From assembly GCA_012845835.1 (NCBI GenBank), contig JABAKD010000007.1, forward strand, positions 12,774,011 through 12,838,010: a stretch of DNA of 64,000 nucleotides, written 5' to 3'. Positions 1 to 14,099 of the stretch are shown here, in pieces. Positions within the stretch are counted from its first letter, which is position 1. The number at the start of each line of letters is the position of its first letter. Origin of the DNA: Undaria pinnatifida (lineage: Eukaryota; Sar; Phaeophyceae; Laminariales; Alariaceae). The translations under genes and the position numbers were made by a program. The notes below the pieces were generated by a model that was not told the origin of the DNA, made no database searches, and worked only from the letters and a program-made list of their open reading frames with translations.

Positions 1-3000
1 CGAGACCCAAATCAAGCTTTCCGCTAGGTGCGGAACTATAACTCGCCCAAGCACCAATCATTCAATAGCGCAACAACTTTACTCATATCCTAAGCCAGTG
101 TTTGCTATATATGGTAGTGTCATTGCCTCATTTCCCTTCTTCAGATTGGCGATTCTCTTCACAATAGTTCGTGCAAACAGTGGGTCCGAGTGTTGCACAA
201 CATATTCACGTTTCAACACCACACGAATGGTCAATTAATAGGCGGTTGGTGAATGCGCTAAACCCGTAGTCGTCCATCGCGCAAGGCAGTAGATGCGAAG
301 CAACAATATGGAACACCGCTATGGGTGGCCCATAGGCCTAACAATGAAAGTAGCGACAGCACTAGTGGACTCGCGAGCACTGAAAATACAAACGAACGTA
401 GAATGGCTCGCGGACTCTAGCGCGGGCAGTAATGGGAAATTGTATGATAATTACTCTGGACTTGTGGGCACTCGTGCAAGCGCTGGAACTCACTCGTTGA
501 AAATGTTGGACTAGCGAAGCGATGGTCTTCGTGGGTGATCACTCGTCGACACTGGAGCCGGGTCTTGGGGGCGCCTGCGTCTTATCGCGATAGCGCTCGT
601 GAAATCCTGTTGACAGTTGCGCACCACTTGCTAACAGTCTTGAAGACCCGTTAGTACTCGTGAACATACGGGTACTCTCTATATTCATTATTGGAGCTAA
701 CGTGCGCTCGAGGATGCTCACACAAACCGGAAAGGGACTTTCCTCGTGCGACATAAGGACACAGGTTGAGACTACCTTTCCGTCGGAAAATGTATTTAGC
801 GGTTGCGTCCCTTCTCCGAGGACGTACCCGTGTTACCGCCACTGATGCTTACCTCACTCGTCGGCGTTCCTTGATGTCCACAACCACGGCATCTTGGGTG
901 TTAGCATCTATTTCACGGATGTCGTGTTATGGGCTAGCCTTCCTAGGTCCAACCGTTTTCATCTGGGCATGTATATCCTGCAGTTCGACGTGCGGCTTTG
1001 TGTTTTCCGAACCTCAAGTTCGCCTGAATCAACAGAGCTAACGCGTAAAGGACTTCCCTGACTTCCCAATACATTGGTACCCATGTGGGGTCGCAAGCGT
1101 TTTTACATGGTGGCCACTTTCGTTTCACCCTTTCTCGTGCGAATCGTCTGTGACATGAGCTACGACGTATAATCGAAAACACTCGACAAGCGGGGCTGAC
1201 GGTAGCCTGAATCACCAGCTTCGGTGATCGGCTGACACTCTTGCCGTACGGAAATGTTGATATCCGCATGGTGTCGCTTCCGTTCGATACGGCTATTCTG
1301 GTACGTTTGGTACGTGGATTCAGGCTTTCTTGATATGGTGTTGAATTCCATTTCACTCCTTTTGGTGCAAAAAAGTATGACGTCGCGAGCTAAGTACATA
1401 CCCGGTCGCCCCGGTGGCGTCCCAGGTTATCCTCGAGCCTGGTATTAGTCAGTTTCGTGAGTTCGAGCCCCGCCGAGTGCATACTCTTGTAAATTTGTTG
1501 GGACATTTTCGGGTTCAAAAATTGTCTTGCGGAAAGCACGAGAGCGTGAGTTAGCAACACTCGACAAATCATCGACGAGCAGTGGGATTGCTGAACCCTG
1601 TGCGCGAAAAAAATCGAAGGTAAGAACCGGGCGGGAGAAGGGACGGCACCGTTGACCACGGCTTGTCCAGAAGCTGGAAAGTAGAAGTGTGAGAAAAAAT
1701 ATATAAAACATATATATATAAATTGAACCGAAACGAGCAATATTAGTGTTAAGCTGTATGTACGATGGAAAATGACACGGTTCCGAGGGGGGCTAGGAAA
1801 CACGTTTAGTACCGCGTGTCGTCAGAATGTCACTGAGGGTACGACGTCATCACCTTGCATGAGATGAGACTGAAAATCTATAATATGCCATTCGTCATCA
1901 AGGATGCTCCTTTGGTCTTATGACCCTTCTCTCAGGTAAATTTTAGTGCAAGACTCGATATCCCTCGAAGCCCTCATGCGTTCTTGCTGTAGCCCTACTG
2001 CCCTTGGGGAGGGAGCGGCTGTGGTAGGACCACTTGGCCCCTTGTTCTGTATGATACGAGTAATTGGTATTTCACAGTTATCCCTTGATGCCTACTGGCT
2101 CCAATTGGTAATGGCTCGCGTGGACAGTATTTGTCCAAGGCGTTTTAGGGGTGACGTACATTAAGCTCGCGACAGTGATAACCATATATATATATTTAGA
2201 AAACGTGGAAAATTGTGTCGTCTTGGTACTGTAGCACCCGTTAGCGGATAAAACCCGTTATGTAGTAGGCAGCGAGAGAGAGCTTGAGGTTTCTGTGCAC
2301 GATTGGTGGTGGACCCCGTCAGTTGTTGCCAGCAATGTTTTAGGGACGTCGTTGCTGACGCACAACAATTAAACTTTTTGTTCGCACCGACGATGGTACA
2401 GTGTTATGCGCGAGAGAGCCGACGCTTGCGGAACAGACCAATCGCACGACGCATGCCAGCGCTTTCACGAAAACAATGTCTTGGGGAAATCAATGTGCAT
2501 TTTTTCCCGCTATGCTCGAGCTGCCTGCTAGAGCCAGAACACCAGCGAAAAAATGAGTCATTCTCTAAGGCCTAGCCGATTATCTTCTGCTTTTTGTTTT
2601 TCCAGGGTGGGGCTGGCATCGCTTTGCTGGGTGCACAGCACATTTGCCTGGGTGCTGGTCAATCATCTAGAGACCCCCTCGGCGGCAAAGGAGATGTGAG
2701 TGGCTGGAGCACAATTGGACCGGTACCGTTTTTTATACCGCAGCTTGTTGCCGATAATACTCCCTACTCGGTCTTCCCTACTACCAAGTCGATCATTTCT
2801 TCTTTTTGCATATGTTAATAAGCAAGAATTTAGCAATGCAACCATTTTAATCATGACGTAAATTCGGGAACCCGAGGTAAGTGAGTTTACGTTAGTAACG
2901 TGGAACCTATTATCTGACTGCAAGCTCACAGCCACGTATAAAAACTGTCAAAATCGGCAATTTACCTATTCATACGTAGACATCTAACCCTAACCAAGCA

Positions 3001-3480
3001 CCAGTCTAAATATGTCGCACACCGTTTTATGAAGTACATTGAGCGAAATAACGAGAAAAAACCGACTACGATCAACATGTACCGAATGTTCTATCGTAGG
3101 CCTACCATAAGCCGTGAGTGCCACCCACCGCACATAGAACTGCCTGCTGTACACCGTTGTCTATCCTATCCGGCGTCCATGTGCGGGCCCTACTCCATAC
3201 CTTCCTTTCTTCAGATTTGTACCCTATCCCTCTAGCTACCCGTCGGATCCTGAGCTTGTATCGGTGCATATGTCACCAGGTCGTGACAGGGGTTCCGTAG
3301 TCGGTAGTCACCAATATGGACATGGCGGGTGTTCGGTTGCGTCTATGCCTACGCCATCGTTTTGGTTAGTCATGGGGAAGCCAGACCCGCCATGGCGTCC
3401 ATCGTTTGAATTTCCCCTTCTTCTTACCTCAGTCATGCTTGTTTTCTGTATAACGCCACATTGCGGCCAATGTCGAATGC
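1..3480. other. No supported gene
   Basis: I read both strands and found only short frames without recognisable domains, codon pattern or convincing splice pairs. An AT-rich (TA)n stretch lies near 1,700-1,725 and another near 2,184-2,200. The composition is mixed and no tandem repeat stands out. This is most simply intergenic or intronic DNA. Confidence 0.5.
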
Positions 3481-3501
3481 GTGCTTCTCCCGTTCTTCAC
3501 A

Positions 3502-3937
3502 GGGTGCCATCTTGTGGTACACTGTGGACGAGTTCAGGCCATCAACGCTAGAATCTGGGGTTTTCGACATGCTGCGACTTCCAGCTGGACAAACCTCTGC
3601 TACACAAGGACAGACACAACAGCAGCATTCACTTGTTCGCGGCTTTACCCTTGATCGCCTCGAGGTGGAGCATGGATATGTGGTCGATGGGGCCAGCGGA
3701 CACTTTGTGAAAAAACAAAAATCGCTATGGCAGTCACTTGGGCTGGTGCGACGGGCAACGTACCCGTACTTGCAAATTGTCCGAATCCGACATCATTCGC
3801 GGATTTCGCCAGGCTTGTACAACAAAATGAACCAAGAAAAGCTAACGGAGGGAGGTCTACAGGACACAGTTCTTCTTCCCGGAGAGTCGCCGTCCAAAAG
3901 CGTAAACCAGTATCTGATGGAGAACATGGTAATGTAG
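3502..3937 (+). CDS. Weak candidate exon, function unknown
   Basis: A pyrimidine-rich tract ending in CAG (3,483-3,501) is a good splice acceptor. It is followed by an open frame that runs to a stop at 3,935-3,937. The product would be polar, with a glutamine-rich patch and no domain I recognise. A second overlapping frame (about 3,727-3,969) is also open and ends in a lysine/arginine-rich tail, so the correct frame is uncertain. No donor was fixed. It could be an exon of an unknown gene, a decayed mobile-element piece, or chance. Only the acceptor and the open frame are observed. Confidence 0.2.
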
Positions 3938-3969
3938 TCAAACGCAGAAACAGGAGATGCCACATATAA

Positions 3970-5717
3970 CATTCCGTTAATCGCGATTGGGCGGCACGCA
4001 CTACTTCAGAAAGAAACTCACTTGCAAGTTATTTCGGCCAGGTTCAATCCCACTCAACTTGGCCTGCCGAAAAAACGTCGAGTAGGGTACGTCGGAAGAC
4101 TGCGTTTGTCTAAATTTTGCTTTCGTTACGTAAATAAGAGTAGCTCTTCGAACGCGCCCCAGTAGGATACATGAATTGACTAAACAGTACCAGACCTGAA
4201 GGTAAACAAACTGACTTTAATTTATGGCTGTGTAGCTCAAAGGCTTTTGCATTCATGAAGCGCCAATTTTGTCACCTCGTGGCTGTATCGATATATTGGC
4301 ATTGGAGTAGGTACTGGATGGCGTGTTCGACGCATTGTGTTCGAAGATTTTGCTTACGGGGTGGTGTTCTTTGTGACTCAGCGAGCGCAATGGTTCCACC
4401 AGAGGACGCGCGAGCTACATTAGTTATGTTTTCAGAGGAAACACCACCGCACTTACTTTCGCACCTGTATTCGTGGGTCCGAGGATCGATTGAGGCGTTC
4501 AGGCGCCAGCTTTCAAGGCAGGGGATGCAGCTGGTGGGTAAGAATGTAGGTACAAGAATGCACCGCAACAATTAGCCAGCACTAAAAAGTCTACAACAGA
4601 TTTTGTGTATATGTTGTGTTGAATACAGAAATATATACTTCGTAGCTGTATATTTTGTGGCGTCATGTTTAAAGTGAACAAGGAAATCGAGGGTGCTGTG
4701 CCTTCCAGAGAATGTCTTACACGCATTGTTTCCCTTTATGTTGGCGTCAAATACAAGGTGACGGTGGTGTCTATCGCCCTTAAGAGTCGGGAGAAAGGCT
4801 ACAAGATTACGTCGGTTGTGTGGTTGTTTGTCCTCATCATGCACATCTTGGGAGAAGTCCACTGTGAAAAAAGGCCTCACCAAGGGGACATTACGAAATA
4901 AATTATTTGTCCCATCCGGTACCCGTCCGTTGAACGCCCTCTGATGAACGCCGAATACATACACCGCACGCCCGGACAGGAGCGTGTGACCTTAGGATTC
5001 AAGGTTCAGGGAGTAAATAGTGGATTGATTAGTTCGTGTCATCGGGAGGCATCATTTAATAGCGATGTGTATTCCTTTTTGGTGTGTAGGTATGGATGCG
5101 ACACTATCTGGACGCGTGACATGTAGCACCATTGAGTGTATGTATCTGCATCGGATACAGGCTACGACAGGGAGTCACGTTTCGGGGGGGGGGCATGATC
5201 GACTCGATCACCACGGCGGAATATTCCACAGTTTACTATGCTGTTTACAAGCGATCTAACTGGATGTCGCATTTTCTAATCTTTATAGAACTGTAACCCA
5301 ACGTATATCACGCCAGTTAGGTGTATAGACAAAAATATGACATCCCCAACCACATTCACCCAACAGCGTATGTCGTGTTTTGGCAAACGAATAAATGTCT
5401 ATCGTTCATGGTGACGAACCCAGGTTTTCACAAGATTTTCGCCATAAAACCGTACACCACCAGTAAATTCACGCCAGCGAACGGCAATAACGTTCGTTAA
5501 TAGGTTGGACTAGGTCAGGTTCGGTATTCTACGTTGCCGTTATCACCCTTGGTAGATGGCCATATTAGCCTGAATGTGCGCCAAAAAACATATCAGAGAT
5601 ACCCATCGACTTTCAGGGAACGCAACTAAGCCAAATGTCTAGAGGTGATGGCTGACGGAACTGTCGCCCCCTCGACGGCAGCAGACGCCACAGTTACCCT
5701 CAGTGTCAGATACATAA
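3970..5717. other. No supported gene
   Basis: No coding signal, RNA gene or tandem array was recognised. A run of ten G lies at about 5,185-5,195. Confidence 0.45.
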
Positions 5718-6212
5718 CATGTCAGAGGAACGTGCTTTGTGTATATCAGTTCACAGGAGGAGGCCTCGACGCCTGCATGCGTATCACTCATGATGGGAGC
5801 TTTGCTCCGGACTCTCGTCCCCAAATCCATATGCACGACACCAAAACACACATCGATTGTATTATTCCAGAGCTCTTTCTCCCCAGCCTTCCTGCTGGGC
5901 AAGTACACAACACGTTCACGCTCGTTCCAAGTTCATGCACTGACTGACCGTTGTACCACGCAGCCTGCGGTCCTTGCTGGTGAGCCATCGTATAGTAGTG
6001 CTGTCCTAGCTGGTAATCTCCTTGCGTAGTCCAGCATCGAGCGTGGCAGTACAACTTATAGGGAGTTAGGGTAGAGTTGTGGGCTCTCCAGCCCACAGCA
6101 CAACCTTTCGTACAGCCGTTTCATCTCCGGGTTGAATTCGCATTGTCCCCGTCGACCACCACGCCCAGCCCTTCTCTGGAAACCCTCTGACCATTGGAAA
6201 ACTGCTGTAACA
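5718..6212 (+). repeat. 495-bp dispersed repeat, copy 1
   Basis: This block recurs in the same orientation at 14,100-14,594, a constant offset of 8,382 bp. The first ~410 bp are identical by eye, while the last ~85 bp carry about six to eight substitutions. The homologous part begins CATGTCAGAGG and ends CTGTAACA, so one could define TG...CA ends as in a long terminal repeat. No matching target-site duplication or purine tract was found at the boundaries. Open frames on both strands are shared by the copies because the sequence is identical, and neither resembles a known protein. It could be a solo LTR, a non-autonomous transposon or a recent segmental copy. Confidence 0.85.
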
Positions 6213-6430
6213 TCATCCCCAGCTTGTCGGTCGGACGAGGCCGGTCACGCAATATCTAAAGCGGCGGGTCCGAAATACACTATGCCAACCAAGACTGAGG
6301 AAAGAAAACCCGGCCTTTATCCGATAGGAAAAACTCTCCCCAGCACGCACACTTATGCGCCGCCTTACTCACTAACGCGGTGAACGGGACGCCCGTCTTG
6401 CAACTGGGGCCTTCCGGAAGGTCCACCGCG

Positions 6431-6549
6431 CGCTTTCTCTACGGAGCCTCCCCCGTCTCGATCACGAGCGGGTGGCTCCCGCCCTCGTGCGCCTTCTCTA
6501 CGGAGCCTCCCTCGTCTCGGTCACGAGCGGGTGGCTCCCGCCCTCGTGC
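6431..6549. repeat. 59-bp tandem duplication
   Basis: Two adjacent copies of a 59-bp GC-rich unit containing TTCTCTACGGAGCCTCCC and CACGAGCGGGTGGCTCCCGC, with about three differences. GAGCGGGTGGCTCCCGC has weak self-complementarity. Confidence 0.85.
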
Positions 6550-6559
6550 AGTAACTTAA

Positions 6560-7110
6560 CACGAAAATCCATCAACTCCGCCCCACTCTAAAGTTGCGAA
6601 TTTACGCCAAGACCCCAAAGATAACTCCCGCATGGCATACCTTGTAGCACACTCGTAAAACAAGATAGCCCAGTCCACGGAAATATCGCCCGCATGGAAT
6701 ACCTCGTCATACACGCGTAAACACAAAATGACCAACACATAAACCCACGAGGGTCCTCGACAAAGAAAGATCCCCTTAAGAGAGATAGTTAAACAGCTCC
6801 CGCATAAAACCAACGACGGTCCCAAACAAAACAAATAACCCACGCAATGAGCAACAAAAACAAACTCCGCATATAATACCTTGTAACACACGCATAAAAC
6901 CAAATAACCCATTCATAAACCCAGAAATGTTCTCAACAAAGAACAATCGCTCCAAGCAATACCATGAAATATCACACGCACAAAATCCAGAAAGTCTTCG
7001 ACCTCGACAAAGAGATATCATAAAATAACCCACGCATCGAACTGAAGAGAGTCCCCGACAAAAAAAGATCACCTCCCCCAAAGTTGTGAACTTGTGCGAG
7101 AAAACAGCAA
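6560..7110. repeat. Degenerate A/C-rich interspersed tandem repeat
   Basis: Phrases such as CGCATAAAACCAA, AAATAACCCACGCA, ATACCTTGTAACACACGC and TCCTCGACAAAGAAAGATC recur in shuffled, diverged form. The strand is strongly asymmetric in A and C. It looks like an old, decayed tandem array, not coding sequence. Confidence 0.55.
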
Positions 7111-7765
7111 CCGTAGACCCCGCGTATAGTAACCCGTAATTCTAACATAGAATCAAAGAGAACTCATGCCTAAAACAAAACTGATCCCCGACCCTGAAAG
7201 TCAACATAAAACAACCCTCCCCCGAGCCGAACAAATATAACGCAACCAACTTTTCCACAGTTTCGCCAACCTAGCGCTTCGCCACAAAAAAACGTACCCC
7301 AAAACTAACTCAATAACCCACTCAAAAATAACGTACACACAAACCAAAATCGAAACAAGTCCCAAACAGATAACGCACAACAAAACACATCCACCATTCC
7401 GATAAAGTCGTGCACCGCACGAAAATGACGTACCGAAAAACCAAATAGACACCCAAACATAAGGTACCCGCAAGCTGTTGCGTTACAAAAAGACACCCAG
7501 ACAATAAAACGCGACGAGTGGAACGGTTCCTAAACTGAAACATCCCCCCTAGCAGACACATGACTTGAACAAGAAGAAACTGTTACAAAAAGGAGTCAAT
7601 CGGAAACACGGACACAGACGAAATTCAACTGGCAACGAAGACCGGCTAGCACACAAACCAGCCCGGCAAAGAAGACCCCTTACGTTTGATAAAGCACGGA
7701 AACCTGTACCCCGTACACCAAAATAATTTACTAGATACATATACTGTTGATTGAACGTTAAAGTT
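7111..7765. other. A/C-rich non-coding stretch
   Basis: It continues the strand asymmetry of the preceding block but without a clear period. Long open frames on the - strand follow from the lack of T on the + strand and do not resemble proteins. Confidence 0.4.
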
Positions 7766-7949
7766 GTACCCGCAGTTATCACAGGAAGTTGTCTTGGGAG
7801 ACAGAAGTAACACGGAAACCCCAAAGGTGTACCCGCAGTTGTCACAGGAAGTTGTCTTGGGAGACAGAAGTAACACGGAAACCCCAAAGGTGTACCCGTA
7901 GTTGTCACAGGAAGTTGTCTTGGTAAACAGAAGTAACACGGAAACCCCC
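7766..7949. repeat. 63-bp tandem repeat, about 2.9 copies
   Basis: Copies start at 7,766, 7,829 and 7,892 with GTACCCGCAGTTGTCACAGG, and each contains GAAGTTGTCTTGGGAGACAG. The period is a multiple of three, so it reads on the - strand as a repeated 21-residue peptide containing FPCYFCLPRQLP. The last copy is the most diverged. Whether the peptide periodicity is functional is unknown; there is no flanking coding evidence. Confidence 0.9.
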
Positions 7950-10825
7950 TCTTCTATTACTATCGGACTGCCGAACTGCCTCGGCCCAAACCTCGAGTAA
8001 CATCGAGCGGCTCGTATCATATCCCGATTTTCATTAATCTACTACAAGAATCCCTAGCCTGCCTGTGGAACTCCTACTAAACGATAGATATTTTGCGTTG
8101 TGGTACTGAGCACGATCAACGCCCTCCTTGCTCACTGTACACGACCTTAGTATTTCTCCCCCTGCTGTGTGCATGAAAAGGCACGGCATCGCAGGGTCGA
8201 TACCTCGTCAAATAATAATGAACTCGTATCGGACTAGGACGCTCAAACTCGAATCTGCAACTCGAATATCATGCTCTCAAATCAAGACTATTAAATTATC
8301 AACTCCCAAAACACAAATATCAAGAGGAAGCTCGCCCCGACGAAGAGTAAAACCCTATCCTTCAACCCTCAGACAACAACACAACTATACATAACAGATA
8401 TAATACTCAGAGAAAGATGTAATGCCAGAGATCGCAAGGAACCCCGTTCCCCCGGATAAAAGTTTCATTTCACCCCCTACTCCCGCCATAGATTCACAGA
8501 TCGCGACGGTAATGCGAGATAGCATGAGTGCTTATTTCCATTTTCTAAATCTTGCGCTCAAACCACAGTTCTCGAAATTATAAATGCTCGATCTGGTAAC
8601 ATCGAACCCTCTCGAAATGTATTGCAAGGACAAACGGCGTTATCCTCAAGGTTAGTCAAGGAAAAAAGTATTATTCTTCGGATTAGTAATTGACCTACCC
8701 ATACAGTGTAGTAAGCTCCCGCGACGACTTACAACCAATACTGCTGGACGAACCGGCCAAAAATACTGCTGTGGTTCGCGCAATAGCCGGCAATAAATAC
8801 TCCATGATCCAGAAAACCGACCTAAAACTCCTTGAGTATCCCCGAATACCTCGAAACTCCGTCTGTCTACGAACGTAACCGCAGAAGTTCCCTCTACGCG
8901 TGTTCTACCTTGCTTCAAAACGCCCAACAAACGCAAAGAAGGGCGGAATATGACTCAAAGTTCAAAACCCAGGGCATATAATCTGGATCGAACGCACCCT
9001 CTGGTGTACTTCAGTCGTGGCTATTTGCCGTAGACTGAAATCATTTCGCATCCTAAACAGTAACTCTTCCGACGCAATACAAATGAATCAACCCGGTCAG
9101 TAAAAACTCAATTGCTAAATTGGTTCGATATATTCAGGCAATAACATTCTATTCGAAAACCATAATCTGCCCGGGGTCCCATGCCCCAAACACTACTACT
9201 GCTGTTGTCGCCTCCGCTGGGGCTGCCTCTTCCTCCGGTCACGGCGTTGCCGCAGCTCGGATCATCCAGCTTATCCTCCTGGGTGAAACCAGATGTCGCC
9301 TCGACAGCATAGGCTCGACACAAGCAGCAGGGGGCAGGATAGAGCAGAAATGAGGGTGGCCATGGGTGTTCGGCTCTCTTCATGCATTCAATATCAGCTT
9401 GCAACAATATCAGCTTGCAATTCTCTTACTGTTCTCCAATGCCACTGCATAACGGTTACTTGACAACGTCGATACCACATGATAATTCAACTGCTTTTCT
9501 CAGCTCGTACTTATAACTCCATCAACGGCAGTACATACCAGGGCAACGGACACGGGGCGAGGGGTTGTGCTACTCTGCAGTCTAAATATTTATGAAGTGT
9601 CGTACTCAATCATGTGCATACTCGTTTACCCGCAGTACTATACTACTGCTCTACATACCGTATTAAATCACTCCCTGACAAATATCTCCCCTGTAGGAAT
9701 ACTTCCTCGTTTCGGGACTCTTTCTGCTGTTATTCTGTCATCAAGCCACCACCACACCCTAAAATCTGTGAAACAAACAAACATGAAATCAAGTACAAGA
9801 GGTTCCTCGTTCGAAGTGACGCAGTCACGCACAGCGATGGCGACCTATTTGAGGGAGCGGCACACGGGCAAGGGTGTGGCGCGAGGGAACTGCGCACGGG
9901 CAAGTGTGCGGAGCGAGGGAGCGGCGCCCGGGAGCGGGGGAAAGGTAGCGGACAGAGGAAACGGCGCCAAGGAAAGGCTGATCCAGATGGGACTCGCTAT
10001 TCAGGGGCGAGAGATACCGGGTTGGAAAGTACCTGAATCGCTCGTTTCATTTCGGGTGTTGCCATTGTTCTTGTTTCACTGCATGCCCGCGGGTCGTCAC
10101 TCTGACAGCACTCCGGACAGCAGGCGCGTTCGTCTGTACTCACGATTACCGTGCCGTTCGTACTGTGCAGGCCGCCCAACCGCTGTAGTTTGTAGCCGCG
10201 AGTTGGTTAGTTGTGGGGACGGGGGAACTCTATGCTGTGGGGACGGGGGAGCTCCATGCTGTAGTTGAGTGGATACCCGCGGCCATGTGAGTTCAGTTTG
10301 CACATTCGACCTTTTGACCTGTGCGCCTTTTTCCTTTTCGTGTGTTTTTAGGCGGGAAAGCGTAGTATTTCCCGGCCGAATTTTGATTTCCCTTGGTTTT
10401 TCGGATCTTCCTAGGGCTCCAGCACCTTTGTGTGACCACGGACTCAAGATTATTAACAAGAGTTAATGTGAGAAAACAACAAACAACAACATGGTTACGT
10501 TACGCGTCCACCCTGCTGCCGTGTTATCAGCGGTGCTATCGTGTATACCAGGCTTCAGGGTATAGCGTACCGGAAGCAACCCGTAAAATTTACCAGGTAA
10601 TACAAGGGTAATATAATATATACAAAATACGGGCTCAGACCCCGAGGGAGTAACGGCTATTATTTCCGACTTGGAAGACAAACGAAAATCATCCCTAAGA
10701 CGCAGCGTACCCGCCGTGTTTCGCTGTGTATTTACTCGGTTGCCTGGAAAGGTGCCCTTTGTGTGCCCCGGTTTCCTGTCTTTTCCTGTCGTTCTCAGTT
10801 TTGCTACAGTACATTTATCTTGTTT
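7950..10825. other. No supported gene; minor repeats
   Basis: It contains a short direct duplication of AATATCAGCTTGCAA near 9,388-9,420, a purine/G-rich stretch at 9,850-9,970, and two near-identical GGGGACGGGGGA phrases at about 10,215-10,262. Frames here lack recognisable domains. Confidence 0.4.
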
Positions 10826-10889
10826 TCATTCCGTTTCATTTCGTTTCGTTTCGTTTCATTCTCATTTTTTTTTTTTTTTTTTTTTTTTT
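10826..10889. repeat. TTTCG/TTTCA microsatellite plus T25 run
   Basis: A pentanucleotide array of TTTCG and TTTCA leads into an uninterrupted T run at about 10,865-10,889. Confidence 0.95.
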
Positions 10890-13800
10890 GGCGACCGAAT
10901 AATGATACAGGACGATTCAAAGGCAGTAAAATAATGGTTGCGGTTACTATAGCTCAAATATAGCATAGAAGATCGCAAGAAGACCCCACAAAGCAAAATG
11001 AGCTCTACAACTCTTCTGCCTTTACCCCGTCTGAACTTTTTGGTCCATCCTTCATCAAAGAAGTCCGGAGACAGGACTTCCGACACTTGACCGTCAGCAG
11101 GTTTCCCTTGACATGCCGTGACTGACACCAAACTACTGGGTTGGTGGCTGAGGACCCTGCTTCCAACAAACCAGCAGCCGAGATTAGCGACTATACGATA
11201 TTATCATAATAGTTGATTATGACTAACTTAGATAGGTTGATCGGGCTTACCTCCCAGGGACGTGGTGAGGGCTTGATGCAGTAACGAAGTGGATCATATT
11301 CATTTATTTCTATTTCTATTTTATTTTATTTTTCCTTTTTGGTGTACTCCCACTCCAACCCCGACAACGACAGGAACGTATACTCGGTTCCCTGCCTGCA
11401 TTACTGCTGCTGCCAGCCCGGCTGGGTGCGGACACCACACTGTTGCTGCTTGCGGCTGGCTGCAACCGCCGCACATCAATCGTCGGTGGCCGCCAACAAT
11501 ACAGTGGCAACCGCACAGTCCGCACAGCAGAGGGCGGCACCCGTGTGTGATGCAAGCACTGTTGCAGCCGCACCTCGATCGTCGGTGGTCTGCTTTTTTT
11601 TCTTTTTTTTTTTCATTTTTTTGCATGCACGTCTACATGTGTACACTACCAGGACGAAGCCATCTCGTACTACGGCAGGCAGCCTTTCGTGACGTATCAC
11701 CACCTGTCACGCGTGAACCCTACGTGTCTTGCGCGCCGACGTGCCACAACACACCGCCGGCATGCAGCAACACGCCGCAGGCATGAAACAACTTACGAGA
11801 TGCATGCGGACCGGCGCGCCAAGAGGGATCGAGCGAGCATCAGGGTCGGGGCCGAAGCGGAGGGGTAAAAAAAATGCAAAAATGTTTATCGGCTGCACCA
11901 TCAGCACGAAAAATGTCGTCCTTCATCTTATCCTCCCCTCCCGCTTTCATTCTCCCGCTCCCTTTCTCTGCACTCTTGCTGCTTCAAGGTCCACAACCTC
12001 TCCTCTGTTGTTTTCGTATATGTGCCTACTGGTAATCGCAATCTACGGCCGTATGTACCTTGTGGTCCAGTTACGGGCTCCCTTGTCCTGCTGTATTATT
12101 TCCTTTTGAAGTGCAGCCGTTCGGTAGGTATGGCAACGAGCTGGTATTGTAATGAAGCCGTTCGGTAGGTATGGTAACGAGTCGCTATTTAAAATGTATG
12201 CCGCTCGTGTTGACCGTTCGAGCTTGTTTAGCTCAGAAGCTGTCCCCCGTTCTGTATGATTTAGCGTGACACGTAGGGGCGAAACATCCAAGCGTCTAGT
12301 AAACAAATATGCCGTTTTTCACCACACCCCTGCCCGGGCTTGCGAGACCCCTGTGGCGCAGGGTAGGTGTTAGTGCGCTAGAAAAGAGACGTTGGACGCC
12401 CGAGAGACATGTGCGGGACTACCCTGTGCATACCAGACTAAATCTGGGCTCTGCTGGGCGAGGCCTACCGTGCCACCCTGCCGGGGTGCCGGGCTCAGCA
12501 CTCGCCCACCCACACTATGTCCCTCCCGGCCTACCCGCGTGGGACCCACGTGGTGTGCCCTCGCGACCCCGTTTGGGCCTCGCGAGGCGCACTGATCATC
12601 GCCTACCGAACGTCTTTGCGGACAACGGGCTCGGCGATGACCCCCCTCGCTGTATGCGCCGTCGCCATCCTTCTTCAAAGCTTGTGTTCACTACTGCTGT
12701 TCTCTCTTAAGACCTACTATTATGAAAAGTTTTGAGCGTTTAATTCTGGCGAATATTTTTGTAGTTTTGAGGCTCCCGAAATAACTGCCTCAGAAATAAG
12801 GGGCGTCCATTATGGCGTCTGATTTTTCGAAAGCGGTTCTATTTCCATTGGTAGGTCTTGTTTTTCCGTTTGCCTTTATTTTTATTGAAATCTGTCACGT
12901 ACGCTGCCACCGGCGACGTTAGGTCACCACCGCCTCTGCTGCCGTCTCTTCTGGTGCGCTGCTGCTTTCGCGTTTGTGTGAAAACGACTCTCTGTCTCGC
13001 CCACAACGAGCGCAGTATGCTGTCGTAGGTGTGTTCGTGTAATCGTGATTCCTTGTTGTGGGTGATGCGTGACGTGTGCCCGCCGACGGGTATCCTACAA
13101 GACACAGCAGTATAGTCAGTATAGGCAGTGGTGACATGTGATACTTGATACGAGGTAGTATCCACAAGTCAAATGACCCCCGTACTGAGAGGTTGGAAGA
13201 GCTGTTATTTCTGGTCCCATAGTGGAGGGGTTTATTTTTTGGCATCGGTGATCCCAGAGAGAAGTAATCGCTGACAGTATTCGCAATAATAGTTGGTCCT
13301 AAACTTGGTATCTATATATGTGAGATTTATCTGGGGATAACAAGGGACTAAGCGACCTCACCCTCTGTGTACGAGGCTTAGAGGGGTTGGCGCCAAAACA
13401 TGGACAAACGTGCGATGCGTCGCCGGGGCTGCGGGGCAACACTCCGAGGACAGCCCCTACGACGCATGAGAGGTGTGCGCGAGGCTACTGTCCACGCGCC
13501 TACCGAACCTACACTCGTTCGGGCTCAGCGAATCGACGCCTACCGCACAACCTCCACGTGAGGGGGCGGGCTCAGCCCTTGATCGCTCGTGCTACACCTC
13601 CCACAGCACAGCCGTCCCACAGCTCCAGGGCTGGTCATCGTCTCTACGATGACTACCCTACGCCGGGGCTGTGCTGTCAACACTCGTGTGATGACTCAGA
13701 GACCTTCAGCCCCTCGCGGCGCGCCGGTGGCCCCTGCGCGCCGGAGGTGCTGGGGCCTTTTGCCCTCTCTGCATGCCCCATCCGTGAAGGGTGTGCCAGG

Positions 13801-14099
13801 TTCAGCCCACACCCACACAAACAAACACCACAACAAACAAGCGGAAAACAGAAAAAACGTTCCGGAAGTGAAACCTGTCTCAACTCTTCGAGCTGATATT
13901 CCATCTTTCCTCCTCTATTTTTTTTTTTTTTTTTTTATTCGCGCAATTCAGAGCACGCTACATTATTCATCTATTTTGATTAGCATTTCCGTCTGCTGTC
14001 TGGCCTCGATTGCGGGCTTCGACACCACAGCAGTGTGTCACCGATTGGCGGCTTCGAGACCAGCGTACCGGCGCAGTCAATGCCCCACGGACTGGGCAC
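10890..14099. other. No supported gene; simple repeats and GC-rich patches
   Basis: Contains T-rich runs near 11,590-11,625 and 13,918-13,936, and GC-rich segments at about 12,320-12,660 and 13,380-13,760 that create long chance frames. I found no domain in them. This region separates the two copies of the 495-bp repeat but does not read as a retroelement interior. Confidence 0.4.
12115..12180. repeat. 41-bp-spaced direct duplication
   Basis: AGCCGTTCGGTAGGTATGG is repeated at 12,115 and 12,156 with one following difference. Confidence 0.8.

Noticed and set aside
9567-10268. 233-codon open frame
   Set aside because: It spans a G-rich low-complexity stretch and its composition changes abruptly along its length.
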